From Helicobacter fennelliae (GTDB lineage: Bacteria; Campylobacterota; Campylobacteria; Campylobacterales; Helicobacteraceae), in NCBI RefSeq assembly GCF_900451005.1, contig NZ_UGIB01000001.1:1860001-1924000 (forward strand): DNA of 64,000 bases, read 5' to 3'. The position numbers and the translations under genes were made by a program. Positions 56,495 to 64,000 of the stretch are shown piece after piece (position 1 is the first letter of the stretch; each line of letters starts with the position of its first letter). Below the pieces are notes generated by a model. It worked only from the letters and a program-made list of their open reading frames with translations, was not told the origin of the DNA and searched no databases.

Positions 56495-58645
56495 GTGGAT
56501 AAGATAATAAAAAATATTGCGTGGGGGCTAGTCGCTGTTATGGCGGCGTGGTGCTTTGGTGTCCTTGCGCTAAATAATGGCGAGACGATTAGCGCATCGT
56601 GGCTTGTGGTGGCGTCCGTGTGCTTTTATATGATAGGCTATCGCTTTTATAGCAAGTTTATCGCAGAAAAAGTCTTTGAGCTAGATGATAATCGCGCCAC
56701 CCCTGCGGTTATAAATAATGACGGCAAGGATTTCGTGCCTACTCATAAGGCGGTGCTTTTTGGGCATCACTTTGCGGCGATTGCGGGAGCGGGACCGCTT
56801 GTGGGACCGATTTTAGCTGCGCAAATGGGATATTTGCCTAGTATGCTTTGGCTTTTGGTGGGCGTTGTTTTGGCTGGAGCGGTGCACGACTTTACCGTGC
56901 TATTTATCTCAATGCGCCGTAATGGGCGAAGCTTGGGCGAAATGATAAAAGATGAAATGGGCGTCATCACAGGGCGAATCGCAATGATAGGGATTTTGTT
57001 TATTATGTTTATCATTGTGGCGATTCTTGCGATGGTTGTGGTAAATGCGCTTGCAGATTCGCCGTGGGGGCTATTTACAATCGCAATGACTATTCCAATC
57101 GCTGTATTTATGGGCGTTTATATGCGATTCATTCGCCCGGGACGCGTGGGTGAAGCGAGTGTTATAGGATTTGTGCTTTTGATTTTGGCACTATACTACG
57201 GACACGCGGTTGCTGACCCAAATCACGCGTGGCATAATGCCTTTATGCTTAGCAAACAAACTTTAGCACTAATTGTAATTGCTTATGGATTCATCGCTTC
57301 CGTGCTTCCTGTGTGGCTACTACTTGCGCCACGCGATTATTTAAGCACATTCTTAAAAATCGGCGTTATTGTTATGATGGCAGCGGGGATTCTTATCGTA
57401 AATCCCGAGCTTTCCATTCCCAAAGTAACAAATTTCATAGACGGCACGGGACCTGTTTTTGCAGGGGCAATCTTTCCATTTTTGTTTATAACCATTGCGT
57501 GTGGGGCGATTAGCGGATTTCACGCGCTAATATCAAGTGGCACAACGCCAAAAATGATAGAAAAAGAAAGCCACGCGCGTCCTGTGGGCTATGGCTCAAT
57601 GCTTATGGAATCGCTAGTGGGGATTATGGCGTTGATTGCGGCTTGTATTTTGGAGCCGGGCATTTATTTTGCGATAAATGTGCCATTAGTTGCGCTTGAC
57701 CCTGCTGCGACAAGTGCGGTGGGCGCGAATCTAGATAGCGTGGCACAAAGCGTCAATGGCATTTTATCGCGGGGTGGATTTGATGGATTCACACTGCGCC
57801 CTGAGATTTTAAGTCAAACGGCAAGTGATATAGGGGAGCAAACGATTATTTCGCGCACGGGTGGTGCGCCGACATTTGCTATTGGGCTAACGCTAATTTT
57901 GCATAAAATCATAGGCGGAGCTGAATCAATGGCATTTTGGTATCATTTTGCGATTCTCTTTGAAGCGTTGTTTATTTTAACTGCCGTTGATGCAGGGACT
58001 AGGACGGGGCGATTCCTAATCCAAGACATTTTAGGCAATATCTACAAACCTATGGCGGACACAAAATCGTGGCTTTGGGGAACGGCAGCTAGTTTTATTT
58101 GCGTGTGTGGCTGGGGATATTTGCTATATCAAGGCACAATCGACCCGCTAGGTGGAATCTTTACGCTTTGGGCACTCTTTGGCGCGGCAAATCAAATGCT
58201 TGCTGGAATCGCACTACTTCTTGGCACGGTGGTGCTTTTCAAAATGGGCAAGGCAAAATACAGCTGGGTTACGATAATCCCTGCATTTTGGGTGCTTTTA
58301 ACCACGCTATATGCGAGTTTCCAAAAGCTACTCCCACAAAATGGTGATAAAATCCACGATGCTGTAAGTCATATTGCCACCGCGCAAAAATGGATGGCAA
58401 CAAAGGCACAAGCCATAGCAGATGGCAATGACGCGCTTGTGGCAAGGGCAAGTGCGATTATTTCAAATAATATTTTGGATGCGGTGCTTTGTGCGTTCTT
58501 TATGATTGTGGTGTTTGTGGTGCTTTTTGAGTGCATAAAAATCTGCTATTTGAGTTTGCAGGGCAAAGCAAGTGCATTTCCACTTAAAGAAGAGCCCTAT
58601 AAAAAAGCAAAAGATTACGAGCTAGGGGCGCACAATGCAAACTAA
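56495..58645 (+). CDS. cstA: Carbon starvation protein A, peptide/pyruvate transporter family
   Basis: Multi-spanning inner-membrane transporter linked to peptide uptake in Campylobacter and H. pylori. GTG at 56495 is chosen since AAGGAG is six bases upstream; the earlier in-frame codon at 56453 lacks one. About 716 residues with some sixteen hydrophobic segments. CstA blocks seen are FGHHFAAIAGAGPLVGPILA (about 87), MRFIRPGRVGEAS and SGFHALISSGTTPKMI. It overlaps the YbdD-type gene by 11 bases, the usual partner. Confidence 0.95.
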   Translation: MDKIIKNIAWGLVAVMAAWCFGVLALNNGETISASWLVVASVCFYMIGYRFYSKFIAEKVFELDDNRATPAVINNDGKDFVPTHKAVLFGHHFAAIAGAGPLVGPILAAQMGYLPSMLWLLVGVVLAGAVHDFTVLFISMRRNGRSLGEMIKDEMGVITGRIAMIGILFIMFIIVAILAMVVVNALADSPWGLFTIAMTIPIAVFMGVYMRFIRPGRVGEASVIGFVLLILALYYGHAVADPNHAWHNAFMLSKQTLALIVIAYGFIASVLPVWLLLAPRDYLSTFLKIGVIVMMAAGILIVNPELSIPKVTNFIDGTGPVFAGAIFPFLFITIACGAISGFHALISSGTTPKMIEKESHARPVGYGSMLMESLVGIMALIAACILEPGIYFAINVPLVALDPAATSAVGANLDSVAQSVNGILSRGGFDGFTLRPEILSQTASDIGEQTIISRTGGAPTFAIGLTLILHKIIGGAESMAFWYHFAILFEALFILTAVDAGTRTGRFLIQDILGNIYKPMADTKSWLWGTAASFICVCGWGYLLYQGTIDPLGGIFTLWALFGAANQMLAGIALLLGTVVLFKMGKAKYSWVTIIPAFWVLLTTLYASFQKLLPQNGDKIHDAVSHIATAQKWMATKAQAIADGNDALVARASAIISNNILDAVLCAFFMIVVFVVLFECIKICYLSLQGKASAFPLKEEPYKKAKDYELGAHNAN

Positions 58646-58904
58646 AATAAAAAATCCCGCTAATGCGCCTATTGTGGCGCAAAAATGGCATTTGCGCTTG
58701 TTTGCGCAAGTATTTGGGCGGATTTATGCTTTATATGTGCGTAGTGATAGATTTGTAAGTCTGCTTGTAGGTATGCGAAGCTATGATAAATATGTCGAAC
58801 ATATGCGCCAAAAGCACCCCGAGCGGAAGATTCTCTCACGCAGAGAATTTTTCAAAGAAGCATTAGAAGCAAGATATAGTGGTGGTGTGAATCGCTGCTG
58901 CTAG
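58635..58904 (+). CDS. YbdD/YjiX-family (DUF466) protein
   Basis: An 89-residue CstA partner. The family pattern is clear: SYDKYVEHMRQKHPERKILS (about 55-74) and the hallmark end YSGGVNRCC. These small cytoplasmic proteins accompany CstA-type transporters and are needed for transport in some species. It is translated through an overlap with cstA. Confidence 0.9.
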   Translation: MQTKIKNPANAPIVAQKWHLRLFAQVFGRIYALYVRSDRFVSLLVGMRSYDKYVEHMRQKHPERKILSRREFFKEALEARYSGGVNRCC

Positions 58905-59035
58905 TGCGTGATTTTTGTATAAGTTTGGGCGAATTTTGAATGCGATTTTTGCGAATCTAATGGCAAACATTACTTTAAACCAAAATTCGCTACAATCGCG
59001 CCTAAAAATTTACAAAGTGATGGAGATTTGCAAAT

Positions 59036-59218
59036 TTGGAGCGATTAGTAGAAATTGAGCGCGTGAGCTTTGAGGAAAAGGACGAAACTAGCTTACGCCC
59101 CGCGAAATTTAGCGAGTATATTGGGCAAGAAAATATCAAAAAAATCTCCACATTTCTATCAATTTATGTATATATGGTATTGAGTTATAATCTTTGGATT
59201 CTAAGAATCCTATTATAA
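59036..59218 (+). pseudogene. ruvB: 5' fragment of ruvB
   Basis: From a TTG start, the first 40 or so residues ([20 protein letters not shown], then IGQENIKK) match the N-terminus of the RuvB Holliday-junction helicase, typically LRPxxxxEYIGQExIKxxL. The match stops at about 59145-59162, where the 66-base direct repeat begins, and the frame ends in repeat sequence ([10 protein letters not shown]). The Walker motifs and all later domains are missing, so this is a broken copy. An intact ruvB would be expected elsewhere. Confidence 0.8.
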
Positions 59219-59228
59219 ATCACTCTAT
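59163..59228. repeat. 66-bp exact direct repeat, right copy
   Basis: Identical to 56038-56103. Covers the ruvB break and the last two codons and stop of prfA. The copies bound a 3.06-kb block (dmpI, cstA, ybdD, ruvB fragment). Confidence 0.9.
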
Positions 59229-60284
59229 GCCACTCATCATTTCGCTTTGAGTATGCGCGATAAGCGGATCGATGATAGGATCAAAGTTGCCAGAGAGCAT
59301 AATTTCTTCAAGACTATAAAGTGTAAGCCCTATGCGATGATCTGTAAGGCGATTTTGGGGGTAATTATATGTGCGGATTCTCTCGCTTCTATCGCCACTT
59401 CCGACTTGATTTTTGCGCGCTTGAGAGTTCTGAGAGAGTTGTTCTTGGAGTTGGGCTTCATAGATTCTGGCTTTGAGGATTTTCATCGCTTTGTCTTTGT
59501 TTTTGTGCTGTGATTTCTCATCTTGCATAGAGACGCTAATGCCTGTGGGGATATGCGTGATACGCACCGCAGAATCTGTGGTATTCACACATTGCCCGCC
59601 ATGCCCGCCTGCGCGAAAAACTTCGATACGCAAATCATTTGGTGCGATAACCACTTCCACATCATCGACTTCTGGCATTATTGCTATTGTGATTGCTGAA
59701 GTGTGGATTCTGCCTTGTGATTCTGTTTGGGGGACGCGCTGGACGCGATGCGTTCCGCCCTCATATTTGAGACGAGAAAACACCCCCGCACCTTTGATGA
59801 GTGCTATCATTTCTTTATATCCGCCTACATCATTTTCACTTGAGCTAATGATCTCAACCTTCCAGCCCTTCATATCAGCATACCGACAATACGCCCGAAA
59901 CAAATCTCCTACAAAGATTCCGGCTTCATCGCCACCAGTGCCGGCTCGAAGCTCAAGGTAAATATTTTTATCATCGTTTGGATCTTTTGGTATAAGCAAA
60001 AGCTTTATTTCTTCTTCAAGTGCGATTTTTTGAGATTCTAGCTCTTTGAGCTCTTCTTTGGCAAGCTCTCCTAAATCCTTATCTTCTAAAAGGATTTTAT
60101 TTTCTTTGATAGATTCTAGTGTTTGGAGGTAGAGCTTCGCTTTTTTGGTTACTTCCTCGATACTGCTTTGCTCTTTGCTTAATTGAGTGAGTTTTTTTAT
60201 ATCCGAGATGATAGTAGAATCTAAAAGCTGCTGGCTGATCTCATCATAACGAGCAATAATTGGCGTAAGTTTATCAACAAGCAT
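59220..60284 (-). CDS. prfA: Peptide chain release factor 1
   Basis: Reads UAA and UAG and triggers peptide release. The GGQ motif is in [20 protein letters not shown] (about 222-241), and the PxT-type codon-recognition region precedes it near [17 protein letters not shown]. At 354 residues it is normal. It follows rpsT by 38 bases on the same strand, the conserved Helicobacter order. Its last codons fall in the direct repeat, yet the SGIE end looks intact. Confidence 0.96.
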   Translation of the reverse strand: MLVDKLTPIIARYDEISQQLLDSTIISDIKKLTQLSKEQSSIEEVTKKAKLYLQTLESIKENKILLEDKDLGELAKEELKELESQKIALEEEIKLLLIPKDPNDDKNIYLELRAGTGGDEAGIFVGDLFRAYCRYADMKGWKVEIISSSENDVGGYKEMIALIKGAGVFSRLKYEGGTHRVQRVPQTESQGRIHTSAITIAIMPEVDDVEVVIAPNDLRIEVFRAGGHGGQCVNTTDSAVRITHIPTGISVSMQDEKSQHKNKDKAMKILKARIYEAQLQEQLSQNSQARKNQVGSGDRSERIRTYNYPQNRLTDHRIGLTLYSLEEIMLSGNFDPIIDPLIAHTQSEMMSGIE

Positions 60285-60322
60285 TTTGATTCTCTAAGCT
60301 CTAAACACCATTAACTTGGTAT

Positions 60323-60595
60323 TTATAGAGATTGTGAAAGTTTTTTGAGTGCGGTATTAAGACGACTGACTTTGCGCGCAGCTGTGTTTTTTGTAAGAAT
60401 GCCTTTGCTGACAAATTTATGAAATTCTTTATTGACGATTTTAAACGCAACCTGCGCTTTTTCTAGATCTTTTTGCTCGATACTCTCGCGCAATGATCGT
60501 GTGATATTTTTGATTCTCGTTTTGTAGTATCGATTTCTTTCTGTGCGAGTTGCAGTTTGTCTGATTCTTTTTTCTGCGGACTTATGATTTGCCAT
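60323..60595 (-). CDS. rpsT: 30S ribosomal protein S20
   Basis: Small basic primary-binding protein of the 30S subunit, 90 residues. It starts [20 protein letters not shown], the family signature, and ends in the Lys-rich KKLSQSL. Divergent from glmM, leading the rpsT-prfA unit. Confidence 0.97.
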   Translation of the reverse strand: MANHKSAEKRIRQTATRTERNRYYKTRIKNITRSLRESIEQKDLEKAQVAFKIVNKEFHKFVSKGILTKNTAARKVSRLNTALKKLSQSL

Positions 60596-60698
60596 ATAAT
60601 TAATCCTTTTATAAAAAAATTTAGGGCATTATTCTGCCTAGATTTTGATTAAAAGCAGTTTAATTTACTTGATTTATCAAAATTATCAAGGAGGTTTA

Positions 60699-62036
60699 AT
60701 GAAGATTTTTGGAACTGATGGCGTGCGCGGACAGGCAGGGACGCACATTACGCCACTACTTTGCATTCGGCTTGGCATTGCTGCGGGAATCTATTTTCGC
60801 AAAACTTCTCGCACAAATAAGATTCTGCTTGGCAAAGATACGCGCCGCAGTGGATATATGATAGAAAATGCCCTTGTTAGTGCGCTTACAGCGGTTGGTT
60901 ATGATGTGATTCAAGTTGGTCCTATGCCAACGCCAGCTATTGCGTTTTTGACTGCTGATATGCGATGTGATGCGGGGATTATGATAAGTGCAAGCCATAA
61001 TCCATTTGAAGATAATGGGATTAAATTTTTTGATAGACATGGACAAAAGCTCACCACACAAGCAGAATCTGAAATAGAGGCAATCTACCACACGCAAGAT
61101 CTGCTTGAAAAAAGCTACAATATCGGGCGTGAAATCGGAAGCTCAAAGCGAATCGATGATGTGATCGGTCGCTATATCGTGCATATTAAAAATTCTTTTC
61201 CAAAAGAGCTCACGCTTCAGGGCATTAGGATTGTGATCGACTGCGCAAATGGCGCGGCATACAAAGTCGCTCCGACAATTTTTAGCGAGCTTGGAGCTGA
61301 TGTTGTTGTGATTAATGACAAGCCAAATGGATTTAATATCAACGAGCTTTGCGGTGCTATGCACCCGCAAGATCTTGGCAATGAAGTGCTAAAATATCGC
61401 GCTGATATTGGGTTTGCGCTTGATGGCGATGCTGATAGGCTTGTGGTCGTTGATGATAAGGGAGAAGTGATTGATGGTGATTTGCTTATTGGCGCATTGA
61501 GCGCGTATTTGGATTCTATCGGTGCGCTCAAATCTAAATGTATAGTCGCCACACAAATGAGTAATCTTGCATTAGAGGAATTCCTCAAATCTCATCATTT
61601 GGGGCTTGTGCGCTGCGATGTGGGCGATAAATATGTCTTTGATACAATGCAGAAGCATAATATTAATTTTGGTGGTGAGCAAAGCGGACACATTATTTTT
61701 AGCGATTATTCGACGACTGGCGATGGGCTTATGAGCGCGATTGCGGTTATGGCACTTATCCTAAGAAGCAAGCAAAAAAGCCATAAAGCCCTCAAGCCTT
61801 TTTATCTCTATCCGCAAAAACTCTTCAATCTCAATGTCTCTTCTAAACCTCCGCTTGAGACGATCAAAGGCTACAAAGAATTGCAACAAAAGATTATAGA
61901 TTCTGGGTTTAGAAGCCTTATCCGCTACTCTGGGACTGAAAATAAGCTTAGAATCCTGCTTGAAGGCAAGGATAATAAAAGTATCAATGAAATGGGCGAA
62001 GAAATTATCGCGTTTTTCAAAGGAGCTTTTGATTGA
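60699..62036 (+). CDS. glmM: Phosphoglucosamine mutase
   Basis: Converts glucosamine-6-P to glucosamine-1-P for peptidoglycan and LPS. It has [16 protein letters not shown] at the N-terminus, the phospho-serine loop [16 protein letters not shown] (about 95-110), the metal site DGDADRLV (about 241-248) and the [15 protein letters not shown] phosphate loop. The ATG at 60699 has AAGGAGG just upstream and gives 445 residues, the H. pylori GlmM length. It overlaps lspA by four bases. Confidence 0.97.
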   Translation: MKIFGTDGVRGQAGTHITPLLCIRLGIAAGIYFRKTSRTNKILLGKDTRRSGYMIENALVSALTAVGYDVIQVGPMPTPAIAFLTADMRCDAGIMISASHNPFEDNGIKFFDRHGQKLTTQAESEIEAIYHTQDLLEKSYNIGREIGSSKRIDDVIGRYIVHIKNSFPKELTLQGIRIVIDCANGAAYKVAPTIFSELGADVVVINDKPNGFNINELCGAMHPQDLGNEVLKYRADIGFALDGDADRLVVVDDKGEVIDGDLLIGALSAYLDSIGALKSKCIVATQMSNLALEEFLKSHHLGLVRCDVGDKYVFDTMQKHNINFGGEQSGHIIFSDYSTTGDGLMSAIAVMALILRSKQKSHKALKPFYLYPQKLFNLNVSSKPPLETIKGYKELQQKIIDSGFRSLIRYSGTENKLRILLEGKDNKSINEMGEEIIAFFKGAFD

Positions 62037-62515
62037 AACCTCTAGCAACCACACCTGTAATGACCATATACGCGCGCGCATTGCTTATCATCATCGCTGT
62101 GATTTGTGTAGATCAGCTCATTAAAATGTGTATTTTGCAAGGCTTTAGATGGGAGAGCAAGGCTTTATCTATCGTGCTTGTGTATAATAATGGCGTGGCT
62201 TTTTCGATGTTTGCGTCTTTGGGGGCGCATTTGAAGTGGATTCAGGTTGGGTTTTTGCTTGTTGTGATGATCTATGTATGCATAAAGTCTGAAGCATTGC
62301 GTAGGTATTACCTTGGGATCTGCCTTATGCTTGGTGGTGGGATCTCAAATGTAATTGATCGTTTTATTCATTCTGGGGTTGTGGATTATGTGTATTGGCA
62401 TTATGGATTTGAATTTGCGATTTTTAATCTCGCTGATGTGATGATTGATTGTGGAGTGGTAATCCTTATGGCACAATGGCTCTGGCTTGATAAAAAACGC
62501 AAACCTAGAATCTAA
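62033..62515 (+). CDS. lspA: Prolipoprotein signal peptidase
   Basis: Aspartyl peptidase that removes signal peptides of lipoproteins in the inner membrane. The family motif with the first catalytic Asp reads [19 protein letters not shown] (about 101-119) and the second is in FNLADVMID (about 130-138). There are four hydrophobic segments in 160 residues. TTG at 62033 is chosen because AAGGAG lies seven bases upstream and the overlap with glmM is tight; ATG 62060 is an alternative. Confidence 0.94.
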   Translation: MKPLATTPVMTIYARALLIIIAVICVDQLIKMCILQGFRWESKALSIVLVYNNGVAFSMFASLGAHLKWIQVGFLLVVMIYVCIKSEALRRYYLGICLMLGGGISNVIDRFIHSGVVDYVYWHYGFEFAIFNLADVMIDCGVVILMAQWLWLDKKRKPRI

Positions 62516-62566
62516 ATCCTCTCTTTACTTTCTTTATGTTTGCATAGAATCTAAAGTGGATTTTAT

Positions 62567-62606
62567 AGATTGCCACGCAAAATTTGAAAATTTTGCTCGC
62601 AATGAC
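62567..62606. repeat. REP-like element, family B
   Basis: GATTGCCACGCAAAATTTGA followed by AAATTTTGCTCGCAATGAC forms a strong hairpin (GCAAAATTT with AAATTTTGC). Same outer bases as at 26930-26960. It lies in the gene-free stretch 62516-62932. Confidence 0.7.
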
Positions 62607-62659
62607 AATTTCTTTTTGGATTCCTCGCTGTCGCTTAAGACATGACAATAAAAATGACA

Positions 62660-62873
62660 TAGATTCTAGAATCTATGGAAACACAAAGGGGTGCAAAGAA
62701 ATTCTAGATTTTAAGATGAGTTTGCAAGGGCTTGCAAGAGCTTGATAGATTGTGAAGTTTTGAGCAAGGAGATAAGGCTAATCGCCTATCGACGAAGTGA
62801 AAAACGAATCTCGTAGCTCAAATCGCTTAAAAGCTAGGATTTAGATTCTATGTAAAGCAGAATCTAGATTCTG
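62660..62873. repeat. Dispersed intergenic element, family A copy 4
   Basis: Starts TAGATTCTAGAATCTATGG, then AAACACAAAGGGGTGCAAAG. It ends GCTAGGATTTAGATTCTATG followed by GCAGAATCTAGATTCTG. The interior differs from the other copies. No ORF or RNA gene was seen in 62516-62932. Confidence 0.65.
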
Positions 62874-62932
62874 ACTTTTATTTTATACTATAATACCATT
62901 CAATCCATAAAGCAAAAGAAGGAACAAATACA

Positions 62933-63472
62933 ATGTTTTTTATCATCAAAACAACCTTTCCTCTTAAAAAGCAAGCCAAAAATCTAGCCAAAATTTTGTT
63001 TGATAATCGCCTTCTTTCATGCGCGCAGATAAGCAAAACCCTAAGCCTTTATACTTGGAATGGCAAGCTGTGTAAGCAAAAAGAATACACTATCTCAATC
63101 AAAACGACAAAGCCCTATATTCAGCCTATTATCAGCCTTATCAAAGCGCATCATTGCTATGAGATTCCAGAGATTATCATAAGCAAAGCAGAATCCAAAA
63201 ACAAAGCATACTCCACATGGCTAGAATCTACCTTGTCTCAAACGCCAAGCTCTATATTGGATTCCACGCTAGATTCTGAATTGGATTCTGTGGAGGATTC
63301 TGTGGTGGTGCGAGAATCTGCTACATTAGATATGTCTGATACTTTGGCTTCTGCCAAATCTCGCGCCAAACCCCCTACTAAATCACACGTTAAATCTAAT
63401 TTCGCAAAAGCTTCTACTTCACTCAAATCTACTAAGCCCATTAAACCCATCAAGCCCAACAAGTCCAAATAA
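62933..63472 (+). CDS. CutA1-like protein with long C-terminal extension
   Basis: Residues 1-105 follow the CutA fold: MFFIIKTTFPLKKQAKNLAK, LLSCAQISK, YTWNGKLCKQKEYTISIKT, YEIPEIIISKA, STWLEST. CutA is a trimeric cytosolic protein of ill-defined role, linked to metal tolerance. The last 70 or so residues are a repetitive Ser/Asp then Lys/Pro tail (LDSELDSVEDS, KPIKPIKPNKSK) not found in the normal 105-residue protein. The tail grows from GATTCT-type repeats, the word common between genes here. The stop overlaps the next ATG by one base. Confidence 0.8.
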   Translation: MFFIIKTTFPLKKQAKNLAKILFDNRLLSCAQISKTLSLYTWNGKLCKQKEYTISIKTTKPYIQPIISLIKAHHCYEIPEIIISKAESKNKAYSTWLESTLSQTPSSILDSTLDSELDSVEDSVVVRESATLDMSDTLASAKSRAKPPTKSHVKSNFAKASTSLKSTKPIKPIKPNKSK

Positions 63473-64000
63473 TGCCTGCTACCATTTTGACAACTTTGAC
63501 TACTTCATTTATCTCGCGCTTTTTGAGGCAATGTCGCTACATAGCCTTATTTTTAGGCATTTTAAGCCCGTGGCTTCATGCGATTCCATTGTGTCAATCG
63601 TATTCAGAATACCTCAAGCTTTGGGGCGGTAATATGATGCAAGTTGTCTCTTTGCATGCTGTGATGAGCCTAGATTTTGCTCCTAATCAAGCTCCTAATC
63701 AAATCTCCAATCAACCCCAACCAAATCAATCAAGTATCCAAACACGCATAAATGGCGGTGTTGGCGCGAGTGTGGGGGTAACTTATGTGCATACAGATGA
63801 TGAGCGAGATTTTGATTTTGGCTGGCGGATCAAATACTTCTTTTTAGATTCTAGACATCTCAACCAATCCCGCCATTTGATCGGGGCTTCGCTCTATCTT
63901 CACCCATTTCCAAACCCCTATCACAAATGGAGTGGGGCAATCCAAACGCACAAAGATTGCGAAGATAAAGACGATGGCTTTCCTACGCCATTTTCTTTTG
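63472..64000 (+). CDS. Probable exported/outer-membrane protein, N-terminal part
   Basis: An open frame runs from ATG 63472, which overlaps the cutA stop as TAATG, to the window edge. A hydrophobic segment (IALFLGILSPWLHA, about 25-38) after basic residues looks like a signal peptide ending near Ala. The mature part shows alternating strands (GGVGASVGVTYVHTDDERDF, FGWRIKYFFLDS, IGASLYLHPF) as in beta-barrels, and a short Asn/Gln/Pro repeat (APNQAPNQISNQPQPNQ). The family is not identified. Confidence 0.6.
   Translation, partial: MPATILTTLTTSFISRFLRQCRYIALFLGILSPWLHAIPLCQSYSEYLKLWGGNMMQVVSLHAVMSLDFAPNQAPNQISNQPQPNQSSIQTRINGGVGASVGVTYVHTDDERDFDFGWRIKYFFLDSRHLNQSRHLIGASLYLHPFPNPYHKWSGAIQTHKDCEDKDDGFPTPFSF

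Noticed and set aside
51130-62932. Possible tRNA or small RNA genes in the larger gaps (51.1-51.5, 62.5-62.9 kb)
   Set aside because: No cloverleaf or CCA-type end was recognised; the gaps are accounted for by repeat families.

Overview
The window reads as the chromosome of a Helicobacter outside the H. pylori lineage, most likely an enterohepatic species. The evidence is gene content and order. There is a flaB-topA-radical SAM block, a prfA-rpsT-glmM-lspA block, ccoN-O-Q-P followed by a DUF4006 gene, and pseudaminic acid genes. Coding is AT-rich, and G/C homopolymer tracts act as probable contingency switches. Non-pylori traits include a probable GGDEF protein, a type III R-M system, ThyX next to a pseudopilin cluster, and a PilT-like ATPase. 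The species call is inference.

Layout: 1-2808 (minus) GGDEF protein, clpP, tig. 2910-6726 (plus) fliI, an outer-membrane protein with fourteen CCAGAAT heptamers, and a FlgG/FlgF-type rod protein behind a sigma54 promoter. 6948-7801 a GT25 glycosyltransferase with a C8 tract. 7834-11092 (minus) radical SAM protein and topA. 11358-12902 flaB behind a sigma54 promoter. 13098-18765 (minus) S4 protein, Sua5/YrdC-like protein, carB and a DASS transporter. 19185-23459 an RND efflux pair. 23601-24782 a phosphoesterase. 25194-26879 pseH and pseI. 27152-27586 three tiny membrane-protein ORFs between identical 62-bp direct repeats. 27935-30082 ttcA and an MFS exporter. 30160-31301 rdgB and gtrA. 31339-38284 (minus) a surface-glycan cluster with four poly-G tracts. 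38639-46310 (minus) thyX, PilT-like ATPase, three pseudopilin-like proteins, cco accessory genes and ccoPQON. 46550-47777 a switched-off DUF2972 gene. 48025-51129 a Cj0069-family protein and oleate hydratase. 51518-56028 type III res and mod, with mod switched off by a G18 tract. 56095-59218 dmpI, cstA, ybdD and a ruvB fragment. 59220-62515 prfA, rpsT, glmM and lspA. 62933-64000 a CutA-like protein and the start of a probable surface protein.

The strongest theme is stochastic control of the cell surface and of DNA methylation. Seven G/C tracts of 8 to 18 bases and one heptamer array sit inside or at the ends of genes for glycosyltransferases, a methyltransferase, a DUF2972 protein, a type III Mod and an outer-membrane protein. 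As read here, mod, the SAM methyltransferase and DUF2972 are out of frame, one GT2 has lost its conserved tail, and others are in frame. Flagellar genes and pseudaminic acid genes lie among them, so flagellar glycan and surface polysaccharide are plausible targets.

Intergenic space is filled by two dispersed repeat families. One is about 200 bp with palindromic TAGAATCTAGATTCTA ends, seen in four copies. The other is REP-like (ATTGCGAGG...GAAGCAATC); one of its fragments has become coding sequence in the outer-membrane protein. No tRNA, rRNA, CRISPR array or transposase gene was recognised.
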